From Thalassotalea sp. HSM 43 (GTDB taxonomy: Bacteria; Pseudomonadota; Gammaproteobacteria; Enterobacterales; Alteromonadaceae): 64,000 bases of DNA. Position 1 is the stretch's first letter; every line of letters begins with the position of its first letter. The DNA lies in the NCBI RefSeq assembly GCF_004752005.1, contig NZ_CP038493.1:248001-312000 (forward strand). Direction: 5' to 3'. Shown here one piece after another: positions 47,455-55,054 of the stretch. The notes under the pieces are model-generated. The model was given only the letters and a program-made list of their open reading frames with translations. It was not told the origin of the DNA and ran no database searches. The position numbers and the translations under genes are program-made.

Positions 47455-49842
47455 TTAACCGCGCCTCGCTGCTGCATATTGAGACTTCACTTTGTCTGTA
47501 CAATCGATCACGCCACTGGTTGTTAACTGCAAAATCACATCGGCTTGCATTATGGTTTCTAATCGATGCGCAACAATAATTCGGGTCATCGATAATGCGT
47601 TAATCGCCTGATTTACATAAAATTCATTATTGCTATCAAGGTGTGAGGTGGCTTCATCCAAAAACAATATCTCAGGCTGTTGGTACAAAGCTCTGGCCAA
47701 TAATAACCGCTGTTTTTGCCCTCCGGATAAGTTGCTGCCCATTTCACCAATCAAACTGTTTACCCCCATCGGCATGCTTTTGATATCTTGACTCAATTGC
47801 GCCTGCTCTATGACATTGGCCAGTTTTTGTCTATCAACTTGTTCGGCAAAGAAACTGATGTTGTCGATAAGACTGCCGCTGATCAACTGGTCATCTTGCA
47901 AGACGGCAGAAAGCTTACGCCGATATTGGCCTAGACCATATTGATTGATCTCATGCTCATAAAAACACACCCTCCCCTGTGTTGCCGCTTGCAACCCCAT
48001 CAGAACTTTTAGCAGCGAGGTTTTACCCGAGCCTGATGCGCCAATAATTGCCACCACTTGCCCTGGCGTTACCGAAAACGACACGTTCTTAAATAACCAC
48101 GGCTCTTTATCATGATAACGAAAAGCGAGATCCTCGATACGCAATATCGCTGCCTGAGTTTTAAGCGTGCTGCTTGAGCTGGTTGGATTGATTGGGCTTG
48201 TATCTTTGACTGGATTGACTGGATTGACTGGATTGATTGGTCGCATAGGCGGATGCATTACCACATTAACTGAACTAACGGCATTAACTGCATTAACTGG
48301 GTTTTGATTATCAAAGTGAGGCTCTTTATCTGTTAGCGCAATATCGGCTATGCGTGATAAATGCAGAGTCAGCATTTTCATATCAATAAGTCGTTCAATG
48401 AGATTGATAAGTTTGCTGATCAATTGTCGTTTATAGGCAATAAATGCGGTCAACATACCGATGCTAAGATCGCCTGCCATAACCAAGGTCGCCGCTATAT
48501 AGATAACCAACAAATTTTCCGCGGCAAAGATGACATCATGCAGCCAATTAAAATGAATGCGCAGCTTGCCCAGCTTTATGGATAAGTTGATTTGTTTTAC
48601 CAAACTTTGCTGCCACACCTGTTGGCGTTGATGCTCACATTGTCTGTGCTTTATGGTTTCAATGGCGCGTACGTTTTCCATAAAACGGCTTTGTTGTTTG
48701 GCTCCTGCAACCAACTGTTGTTCGTTAAGTTGTTTGAGTGGTTTATAGCAAAGACTGCGCATAATGGCATACACGCTGACCGCAACCATCACGATCATGG
48801 TTAGCTTGACGCTATACAGACACATCATCACCAGCACGACAATTACCATTAATCCATCAACGATGGCTTCTACTAAACCATTACTGAGTAATTGCCGTAC
48901 CGAGTCCATCGAACCGAACCGCGAAACAATATCGCCCATGTGCCGTCGTTGAAAAAAGGCCAACGGTAATCGTAACAAGTGATGGCATAGCTGACTGGCC
49001 ATCTGTAGGTTCAGCACATTTGAACAATGTAAGATAACAAAAGAGCGTAACGCTTTGCTGACCAATTCAAACAGTGCCAACAAAGCAAAGCCTAGTGCGA
49101 GGATCATCAGTAAGTCACTATCGCCATTCACCACCACATCATCGATGACTAACTGCAAATAGTAAGGTGTGGCAATCGCGAACAGTTGCAGCATCACACT
49201 AAGCGCTAATACCTTAAACGCCGTTGGCCATAAGCCAACGATGTGTCGAGCAAAGTCGCTGATGCGCAGTGATTGCTTTGCTCTTGCTTTAACAAAGCCT
49301 TCGTTAGGGATAAGCTCAACCGCGACACCGGTAAAGTGCTCACCACATTCGCTTAACGACAATGTTTTTTCACCCAGCGCAGGATCGTGAATTACTATCC
49401 TTTTACCTTTGCATGATTTGAGCACTACAAAGTGGTTTAGATCCCAGTGCAATATACACGGTGTGGTTAGCTTGGTTAGATCCGATAACGCCAACTTTAA
49501 TGGGCGGCTGTTCAATTTAATGCCATCAGCGATATCGATGACATGAGCTAATGTGGCACCGCGACTGGAAATCGCAAACTGGTGTCGCAAATAAGCTAAA
49601 TCTGTTTTAAAACCATGAAAGCTGGCAACCATGGCAAGACAGGCTAATGCGCACTCGCTCGCCTCGGTTTGCAAAATAACCGGTAATTTCTGACCTCTAA
49701 AAAACTCTAGCCCCGCGTTAAACACGCCGGCCTTGTTTAAGTGCTGGTTTTCGCGCTGCTTTTGCTGCTGCTTTTGCTGCTGATTTTGCTGCTGATTTTT
49801 ATGACTATTTTCATGATTAGGTATTGCGCTTTCACTCGACAT
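47455..49842 (-). CDS. Peptidase-containing ABC exporter (C39 type)
   Basis: A 795-residue bacteriocin-type exporter that cuts the leader from a peptide and moves it across the inner membrane. Residues 1-35 are Gln-rich. The C39 peptidase has Cys64 in QTEASECALACL, His137 (LNHFVV) and Asp153 (IHDPALG), so it looks active. The transmembrane domain covers about 200-480 and the ATPase has GASGSGKTSLL, LSGGQKQRLLLARAL, ILFLDEATSHLD and the AHR loop. A spacer with NPVNPVNPV repeats (about 520-560) precedes the ATPase. The HlyD-like gene is just upstream, with coupled spacing. The cargo is unknown. Confidence 0.9.
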   Translation of the reverse strand: MSSESAIPNHENSHKNQQQNQQQKQQQKQRENQHLNKAGVFNAGLEFFRGQKLPVILQTEASECALACLAMVASFHGFKTDLAYLRHQFAISSRGATLAHVIDIADGIKLNSRPLKLALSDLTKLTTPCILHWDLNHFVVLKSCKGKRIVIHDPALGEKTLSLSECGEHFTGVAVELIPNEGFVKARAKQSLRISDFARHIVGLWPTAFKVLALSVMLQLFAIATPYYLQLVIDDVVVNGDSDLLMILALGFALLALFELVSKALRSFVILHCSNVLNLQMASQLCHHLLRLPLAFFQRRHMGDIVSRFGSMDSVRQLLSNGLVEAIVDGLMVIVVLVMMCLYSVKLTMIVMVAVSVYAIMRSLCYKPLKQLNEQQLVAGAKQQSRFMENVRAIETIKHRQCEHQRQQVWQQSLVKQINLSIKLGKLRIHFNWLHDVIFAAENLLVIYIAATLVMAGDLSIGMLTAFIAYKRQLISKLINLIERLIDMKMLTLHLSRIADIALTDKEPHFDNQNPVNAVNAVSSVNVVMHPPMRPINPVNPVNPVKDTSPINPTSSSSTLKTQAAILRIEDLAFRYHDKEPWLFKNVSFSVTPGQVVAIIGASGSGKTSLLKVLMGLQAATQGRVCFYEHEINQYGLGQYRRKLSAVLQDDQLISGSLIDNISFFAEQVDRQKLANVIEQAQLSQDIKSMPMGVNSLIGEMGSNLSGGQKQRLLLARALYQQPEILFLDEATSHLDSNNEFYVNQAINALSMTRIIVAHRLETIMQADVILQLTTSGVIDCTDKVKSQYAAARRG
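48170..48310. repeat. Degenerate short repeats in the ABC linker
   Basis: Short repeats related to ACTGGATTG encode NPVNPVNPV and NPVNAVNAV in the linker between the transmembrane and ATPase domains. They are in frame and could vary in copy number. Confidence 0.6.
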
Positions 49843-49936
49843 CCTTGCCTCTTATCCTTTGTTATTTATTATTTGTTGCTTATTTTCTGCAGCTTATTAG
49901 CCGTTAATTACCGCTTTGCTTCTCTGCGCAGCGCCA

Positions 49937-51328
49937 TCAGATGCGCCCTTTAAGGCTATATATAGGCTCTAAAAGCCAATCCAATAAGGAACGTTTATCT
50001 ACTTCAATATCCGCTTGCAGCAACATACCGGGCGACAGTGTTATCGCCTTACCGTAGGCTTGTACCGATTGCGACTCAAGAGCAACGGTGACTTTATAAA
50101 CCGGCTCATTAATTGCTATTGGCATATGGCTATCTGCTTTGGTTAGTACGGCATTGCCAAGTTTACGCACCCTGCCTTGATAGCTGCCGAACTGTTGGTA
50201 CGGGAAGGCTTGATACTTGAGCTTGGCGACCTGCCCTTGATTGATAAAACCGAAACCACGGGTTGGTACCAATAATACCGCTTCCATTTGCGAGTTTTCA
50301 GGGACAATGGTTAGCAATGAGCTGCCTGCAACGACGCTTTGCCCTACCTTGTATTTAAGGTTGGTCACTTGGCCACTAATTTGGGCGACCACAGTATACT
50401 GATATTGAAATTTGGCATTACTGAGTTGGCGCTGCAGTTGTTGCTGCTGTTGTAAAAGCGCATGAACATCTGAGGCATGCTGATACTCAAGTTGCTGTAA
50501 TTGCTGAGACGCTTGTTGCTGTTCGGAGTCGGTCTGTAACTGCAATTGCTCTAACTCGTACGCCTGTTGCTGCAATAATAAAACACTTTGCTGTAAGCGA
50601 ACCACTTGCTCATCGGCAATGTGACCTTGCGCCAACAATTGTTTGCCGTTTTGAAATTGTCGTTGCGCCAAGGTAATACGCTGCTGTAATGCCGAGTATT
50701 GTTTGTCGATAGTGCCGCGTAAGCTTGCCGTTTGTTGTTGCTTTATGTGCAAGCTTTGCTTAGATGTTTTATAACGTTGCTGTTGATTATTCCGTTCGGC
50801 ATCAAGTTGGCTAATTTGGTTTTGTATTGCTTCTATCTGACCAATGTTGGCATCTTGCAATACCTCATTTGCACTGCCATTGCTAATACCGCCACTGCTA
50901 ACGCCAATAGCTTGCGCGCTCAAGCGTTTTTGCTCAACAACAAATAACACATCGCCGGCGTTAACCTTGTCTCCCTCTTTTACCGTGACGTGACTGACGG
51001 TGCCAGCATGCTCAGCAAAACTTTCTACCAAGCCCTGTGTCGGCTGCAGATAACCATAGACACGGGTCTTGCGAGTATATTCCTGGCTTATTAAAAACAT
51101 CACTAAGGTTAATAACAACAAAGCAAACAATATTGTCAGTAAGGTAAAGCCAATGGGTTGTTTGACGATGATCTCGCCATCAAGCGATAGGGTTTTATCA
51201 ACAACTTGTCGACGAAATAAGCCAGAGTCACGAGCGCTACTAGAATCTTTAGGTTCGTTTCGTGCAACATTATTTTGAGAGGGTTGCGCGTTCGGCGTTA
51301 AGCGCTTTGGCGTGTTGTCGACCATCAT
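49937..51328 (-). CDS. HlyD-family membrane-fusion protein
   Basis: A 463-residue adaptor joining the ABC exporter to an outer-membrane channel. It has a short cytoplasmic N-terminus, one transmembrane helix (about 60-80, FTLLTILFALLLLTLVMFL), a lipoyl half-motif (GTVSHVTVKEGDKVNAGDVLFVVE), a long Gln-rich coiled coil (about 170-330) and a second lipoyl half (AQISGQVTNLKYKVGQSV). The ATG pair at 51328/51325 has AAGGATGA upstream. It precedes the C39 exporter by 94 bases. No TolC is nearby. Confidence 0.9.
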   Translation of the reverse strand: MMVDNTPKRLTPNAQPSQNNVARNEPKDSSSARDSGLFRRQVVDKTLSLDGEIIVKQPIGFTLLTILFALLLLTLVMFLISQEYTRKTRVYGYLQPTQGLVESFAEHAGTVSHVTVKEGDKVNAGDVLFVVEQKRLSAQAIGVSSGGISNGSANEVLQDANIGQIEAIQNQISQLDAERNNQQQRYKTSKQSLHIKQQQTASLRGTIDKQYSALQQRITLAQRQFQNGKQLLAQGHIADEQVVRLQQSVLLLQQQAYELEQLQLQTDSEQQQASQQLQQLEYQHASDVHALLQQQQQLQRQLSNAKFQYQYTVVAQISGQVTNLKYKVGQSVVAGSSLLTIVPENSQMEAVLLVPTRGFGFINQGQVAKLKYQAFPYQQFGSYQGRVRKLGNAVLTKADSHMPIAINEPVYKVTVALESQSVQAYGKAITLSPGMLLQADIEVDKRSLLDWLLEPIYSLKGRI

Positions 51329-51566
51329 TCATCCTTGAATACTCGATAGTGATTGGGTTTACTATTGCTGTGCAAGTTGCGAGCTACAACATTCGTAACG
51401 CTACTTTCGTAACGCTACTTTCATGGCAAAACGTTAAATTTAAAGGCAGAGGTTCCAATCCATGGACGTTTATTAACCTTTAGTTTTGATAAAGCTTTGA
51501 GCCTTAGTATTAAATACCTTGAGCTTGAATACTAATTAGGGTTCATCCTGTATTAAGCTTGTTCGA

Positions 51567-51746
51567 TTAGTGAGGTTTATACAAAAATACCGTTAATGCC
51601 AATACCGTGCTCAAGGTAAAGGTTGCTAACGGAACCAATGAGCTGCTGTCGGTTGCCAACCAGGCAGTATTTGTTACTAACCAGCATGAAACCGCTGCGC
51701 CTGCGGCAAACTGCATTCGTTTTTGCTGAATTTTTGAAAATTGCAT
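51567..51746 (-). CDS. Small two-helix membrane peptide upstream of the exporter
   Basis: A 59-residue peptide starting MQFSKIQQKRMQFAAGAAVS with two hydrophobic segments (about 13-28 and 34-54) and a Lys-Pro-His end. AGGAA lies about ten bases before the ATG at 51746; an upstream frame to 51794 has no better site. It is the first gene of a group with HlyD and the C39 exporter. A Gly-Ala at residues 16-17 could be a C39 cleavage site, but the leader lacks the usual Leu and Glu residues, so an ordinary membrane protein is equally likely. Confidence 0.5.
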   Translation of the reverse strand: MQFSKIQQKRMQFAAGAAVSCWLVTNTAWLATDSSSLVPLATFTLSTVLALTVFLYKPH

Positions 51747-52334
51747 TTCAACGTTTTCCTTATGTATGTGTGTCTTTTGACACATAACTGCCACCTGTTG
51801 TTATGCGGGTTTGTTTTAATGGAATAATCTGTTCAGTTTTCTGCTGATAAAGATTATTTACGTTGGCTGGTAAGCAAGCATGTCTTAGCGCAAAACATCC
51901 TAAAAGTTACTCTACCGGTCCACCCATTTTTATATGGCTTATTAACCAAGTGTATATTCAAGCCTAGATCTGAACTGCTAATTGTCAAACTGAATTGGTT
52001 TAATTTTTTATGAAATATTTAAGACCGTTATCTAAGTCGTTCTGACGGTGGTTACAACACGCGTTGTCAATTGGGCTGTGTACGCCATTACCGCTTGATA
52101 TTGACTCATGACAACTGATTAGGGTGTCACTCTGACACTATTTACGTTTTGATTACACAGCCTAAAAAACAACATTTTATAAAAAATATAATTGAATCAA
52201 TTCAACGACTTAAATAACAAAAACATCTTATTGCACAATTTTTCAATTTGCTTTTCAATTAATAAATTCTTACATTTTCCATAGGCAATGTGCATCATTG
52301 TCAAACAACAAAAATACTAAATTCAAGGACGAGT
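51747..52334. other. Regulatory gap between the exporter group and the 47-residue ORF
   Basis: No larger gene is seen in this AT-rich stretch. It holds inverted repeats GTGTCA-CTC-TGACAC (52124-52138) and TTGAAT-CA-ATTCAA (52192-52205) and a perfect TATAAT at 52187-52192. Promoters for both directions must lie here. Confidence 0.5.
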
Positions 52335-52478
52335 ATGATGATGACAGGATGTTTTCAGTTAACAAACCTAAGCCATAAGCCCACCGCAAAAGCCCCCTCT
52401 GTTTGCGACGCAAACCTGCTTATGAAGTTGCAGTTATATAAGCCCTATATGTCAGATGAATCGATAACAAATCTGTAA
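52335..52478 (+). CDS. Small ORF, 47 residues, two cysteines
   Basis: Begins with three Met (MMMTGCFQLTN) and contains a second Cys in PSVCDAN; no signal peptide or Gly-Gly leader. AAGGA lies 4-10 bases before the three ATGs, a good ribosome site. A hairpin at 52504-52545 follows. I do not recognise a family. It could be a small regulatory peptide, or a chance open frame within a leader; the ribosome site argues for translation. Confidence 0.45.
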   Translation: MMMTGCFQLTNLSHKPTAKAPSVCDANLLMKLQLYKPYMSDESITNL

Positions 52479-52503
52479 TAAACCAACCACCCAAATTAAA
52501 AGA

Positions 52504-52545
52504 ATTTTGTCTGTCGTTTTACCCCTTTTCGAACGACAGCAAAAT
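52504..52545. other. Hairpin after the 47-residue ORF
   Basis: ATTTTG-T-CTGTCGTT pairs with AACGACAG-CAAAAT (14 bp, one bulge) around a 13-base loop. It lacks a T-run on the plus strand, so termination is uncertain. Confidence 0.6.
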
Positions 52546-52854
52546 GAAAGTTAATGGATTAACTTTCACAGGAAGCCCTCAAAGGATTGAGCAATTGCAG
52601 GATGCATTGTGTACATGGATGTAGCCAAGGAGTGGCAAAAATCTTCACCGAGTAATCAGGTGAAGTAACGAGCATGATTGGGTCTGCTGTCTTACGGATA
52701 ATCCCTAACCAGTAAGCAGCAGTGCCCGGTCATGTGAGATCGGCACAGATGTTTCGCAAGTTATGGACAGACAAGCGAAACACACGAGCGGAGCGACGTA
52801 CAGTATGATGCCCTTTCATTCTGGGTTACAGGACGTAACGATGAATGACCAGAA
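52546..52854 (+). ncRNA. Candidate structured RNA with GGA-loop hairpins (CsrA-sequestering type)
   Basis: Ten hairpins can be drawn in 309 bases. Loops with GGA: 52546-52567 (loop TGGA, 9 bp), 52578-52591 (AAGGAT), 52592-52609 (AGGAT), 52612-52623 (TGGA), 52624-52636 (AGGAG), 52751-52781 (7 bp, GGA in the 17-base loop) and 52819-52854 (inner GTTAC/GTAAC stem, loop AGGAC). Others: 52643-52665 (CTTCACC), 52684-52722 (11 bp, one bulge, loop starting GGA) and 52723-52745. GGA in hairpin loops is the CsrA/RsmA recognition element found many times in CsrB, CsrC, RsmY and RsmZ. No clear terminator and no GacA box are seen, so it may be a leader of the RAYT message instead. It was recognised by eye. 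Confidence 0.6.
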
Positions 52855-52927
52855 CGTTGTACTGATGCTCTACCGATCTTTTTATCTGTCTATATAGCTG
52901 TATAGGCGCTATAAACGAGGAGTAAGC

Positions 52928-53713
52928 ATGCCCAGAAAACCGAGACATTATCTAGCCAATGTGCCGCATTATATTTTGCTGTCAGGTCATAACAAGCAGG
53001 CGATATTTTTTAACGAGCAAGACTATCAACAATTTTGTCAGTATTTGAGTATGATGATGCGCAAATACCACATCGCCATTCATGCCTACACTTTACTCGA
53101 TAATCAGGTGCATTTATTACTTAGCGCCAGTGATGAAGAAGCGATACCGCGGGCGATTCAATACCTCAATAGCTGTTATGTAAAATACGTTAACCGCTGC
53201 TATGAGCGCAGTGGTACCTTGTTTCAAGGGCGACACAAAGCCAGTATCGTTGACCCAGATGGCTACCTAATCGCCTGTATGGCGTATATCGAGACTCTTT
53301 ATGGTCGTACTTGCTCAGAGGCAAACGATGCTCATACTTACCCTTATTGCAGTTACAGTGCCAACGGCTGCCTAGAGCAAGAGCAAGAGCAACAACCTAG
53401 CATAGAGCCACAAATCGCAGAGCTTATTGCCGAAATCATCACACCGCACCCAAATTACCTGCGTCTGGGCACTGATAAACTCAATCGACAACAATATTAT
53501 CAGCAGTTATGTATCGACGAAGTTGATGAACCAACCATTAAGTTTATCGAAGACAATCTGAAGATTAACTTCCCGATTGCTAGCCCATATTTTATTCGCA
53601 ACCTGAGCTTTGAAACCCAATTGTTGTTTTCACATAGCAAACGAGGTCGACCACGAAAACAGAAAAAGTCACTGTTTGGTTTTATGTTAAGCGCCAGAAA
53701 CCCGCTTTTATAG
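52928..53713 (+). CDS. REP-associated tyrosine transposase (RAYT, Y1 family), degenerate active site
   Basis: A 261-residue Y1-transposase-like protein. It has the N-terminal MPRKPRHYLANVPHYIL, RSGTLFQGRHKASIVD and a Tyr near 120 in AYIE, all typical of RAYTs, which bind and cut REP hairpins in single-stranded DNA. The usual HUH metal motif (NHVH) reads NQVH (Gln60-Val61-His62), and the usual NPVRA after the Tyr is TLYGR, so activity is doubtful. The C-terminus has an AT-hook-like KRGRPRKQKK. AGGAG lies eight bases before the ATG. No terminal repeats or flanking duplications are apparent. Confidence 0.85.
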   Translation: MPRKPRHYLANVPHYILLSGHNKQAIFFNEQDYQQFCQYLSMMMRKYHIAIHAYTLLDNQVHLLLSASDEEAIPRAIQYLNSCYVKYVNRCYERSGTLFQGRHKASIVDPDGYLIACMAYIETLYGRTCSEANDAHTYPYCSYSANGCLEQEQEQQPSIEPQIAELIAEIITPHPNYLRLGTDKLNRQQYYQQLCIDEVDEPTIKFIEDNLKINFPIASPYFIRNLSFETQLLFSHSKRGRPRKQKKSLFGFMLSARNPLL

Positions 53714-53774
53714 TAAGCGGTAAAAATCGCTAGTAAGCGTTAATAACGTCATAAACATAAGAAACAAGCACATA

Positions 53775-53803
53775 CAAAAAAGGCAGCGTCAGCTGCCTTT
53801 TCT
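53775..53803 (-). terminator. Terminator after galU
   Basis: On the minus strand AAAAGGCAGCTGACGCTGCCTTTTTT forms a stem with T-run; it may also end the RAYT message. Confidence 0.85.
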
Positions 53804-53822
53804 ATGATTATCTAACGCAATG

Positions 53823-54734
53823 CTATTCGAGGATATCTCGTAAGAATTGCTCAAACTCGCCATTCACTTCAGGGTGGCGTAAGCCATAAACCACATTGGC
53901 TTTCATGTAGCCAATTTTTGAGCCACAATCGTGCGACTTACCGGTCATATGAAACGCTTCTACTGGCTCGACTTTCATCAAACTGGCAATGGCATCGGTT
54001 AATTGAATTTCATCACCAGCGCCTGGTGGGGTAAATTCCAATAACGACCAGATCTCTTTTGACAACACATAGCGCCCAACGACGGCTAAATTCGATGGTG
54101 CATCTTCTAATGCTGGCTTTTCTACAATTGCAGTCATCGCATGTGATTGCCCCGGCTCGATGTCTTCGCCACCACAATCTACCACACCATAGCTGCTTAC
54201 CAATTCTTGTGGTACTGGCTCTACCATAATCTGACTGGCGCCTGTGTCTTTAAATTTACTCAGCATGGCGGCTAAGTTTTCTGTTTTTGGATCGCTGGCT
54301 ACGTCATCAATTAACACATCGGGTAAGACAACCACAAATGGCTCTTCACCAACAATTGGGCGCGCTTTTAATACCGCATGACCAAGGCCTTTGGCTTCCC
54401 CTTGGCGTACATGCATAATGGTGACATCTTTTGGGCAAATTGCCTGCACTTCATCCAATAACTGACGTTTTACCCGCTTCTCAAGGGTGGTTTCTAATTC
54501 AAACTGTTTATCAAAGTGGTTTTCGATAGCGTTTTTAGAGGAATGCGTCACTAATACGATTTCTTTGATCCCGGCGGCGATACACTCGTTAACGATGTAT
54601 TGAATTAGCGGTTTATCAACCACAGGTAGCATTTCTTTGGGAATGGCTTTAGTCGCTGGTAACATGCGGGTACCAAGGCCAGCAACAGGAATAACGGCTT
54701 TTTTAATAGATGAGAATGGCTGAGTTACAGACAA
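53823..54734 (-). CDS. galU: UTP--glucose-1-phosphate uridylyltransferase
   Basis: GalU makes UDP-glucose from UTP and glucose-1-phosphate for surface polysaccharides and trehalose. The 303-residue protein has the nucleotidyltransferase N-terminus [41 protein letters not shown] and [14 protein letters not shown]. The start is TTG at 54734 with AGGAA seven bases upstream. Length equals E. coli (302). Products would feed the dehydrogenase and epimerase at 59.4-61.7 kb. Confidence 0.96.
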   Translation of the reverse strand: MSVTQPFSSIKKAVIPVAGLGTRMLPATKAIPKEMLPVVDKPLIQYIVNECIAAGIKEIVLVTHSSKNAIENHFDKQFELETTLEKRVKRQLLDEVQAICPKDVTIMHVRQGEAKGLGHAVLKARPIVGEEPFVVVLPDVLIDDVASDPKTENLAAMLSKFKDTGASQIMVEPVPQELVSSYGVVDCGGEDIEPGQSHAMTAIVEKPALEDAPSNLAVVGRYVLSKEIWSLLEFTPPGAGDEIQLTDAIASLMKVEPVEAFHMTGKSHDCGSKIGYMKANVVYGLRHPEVNGEFEQFLRDILE

Positions 54735-55054
54735 AACGTATTTCCTTTTGTTTTTCTTTTTCTAACGTGTATTAATTATCTTTCAGTATAGACACTAAAA
54801 TAAAAGTGTCTTTAAAACGCTGTTTGATTGTTTCACAGTACTGTGACACTTATATTATGCCCTGACAAATGAAATTATTTAACCCCAAACCTGCAATAAA
54901 ACGCCGTTAACAACGCCTGTTTATCTACCTTTTCTGCTGCGCCCTATTGTTCAGACATTGTCCGTTATGACATAAACATAGATTTATTTGTGTGCTTTGC
55001 TAAGCTGTATTTAATCGTTTAATAATAATAACTTAACGCTAATTATTGTATTTG
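54735..55054. other. Divergent promoter gap with two palindromes
   Basis: TCACAGTACTGTGA at 54833-54846 is a perfect 14-bp palindrome, and GACACT/AGTGTC (54791-54810) an inverted repeat with an 8-base spacer; GACACT recurs at 54845-54850. They are candidate operators for galU or the beta-CASP gene. No gene or ribosome site was found. Confidence 0.5.

Noticed and set aside
51262-51483. 73-codon plus-strand frame at the start of the HlyD gene
   Set aside because: Overlaps the HlyD start on the other strand, has no ribosome site, and runs over a 14-bp tandem duplication.
52504-52920. Group II intron or tRNA-like structure as an explanation of the hairpins
   Set aside because: No reverse transcriptase, no domain V signature and no tRNA arms; the GGA loops point to another class.
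52100-53800. Insertion sequence carrying the RAYT
   Set aside because: I found no terminal inverted repeats or target duplications, and RAYTs are normally single, non-jumping genes.
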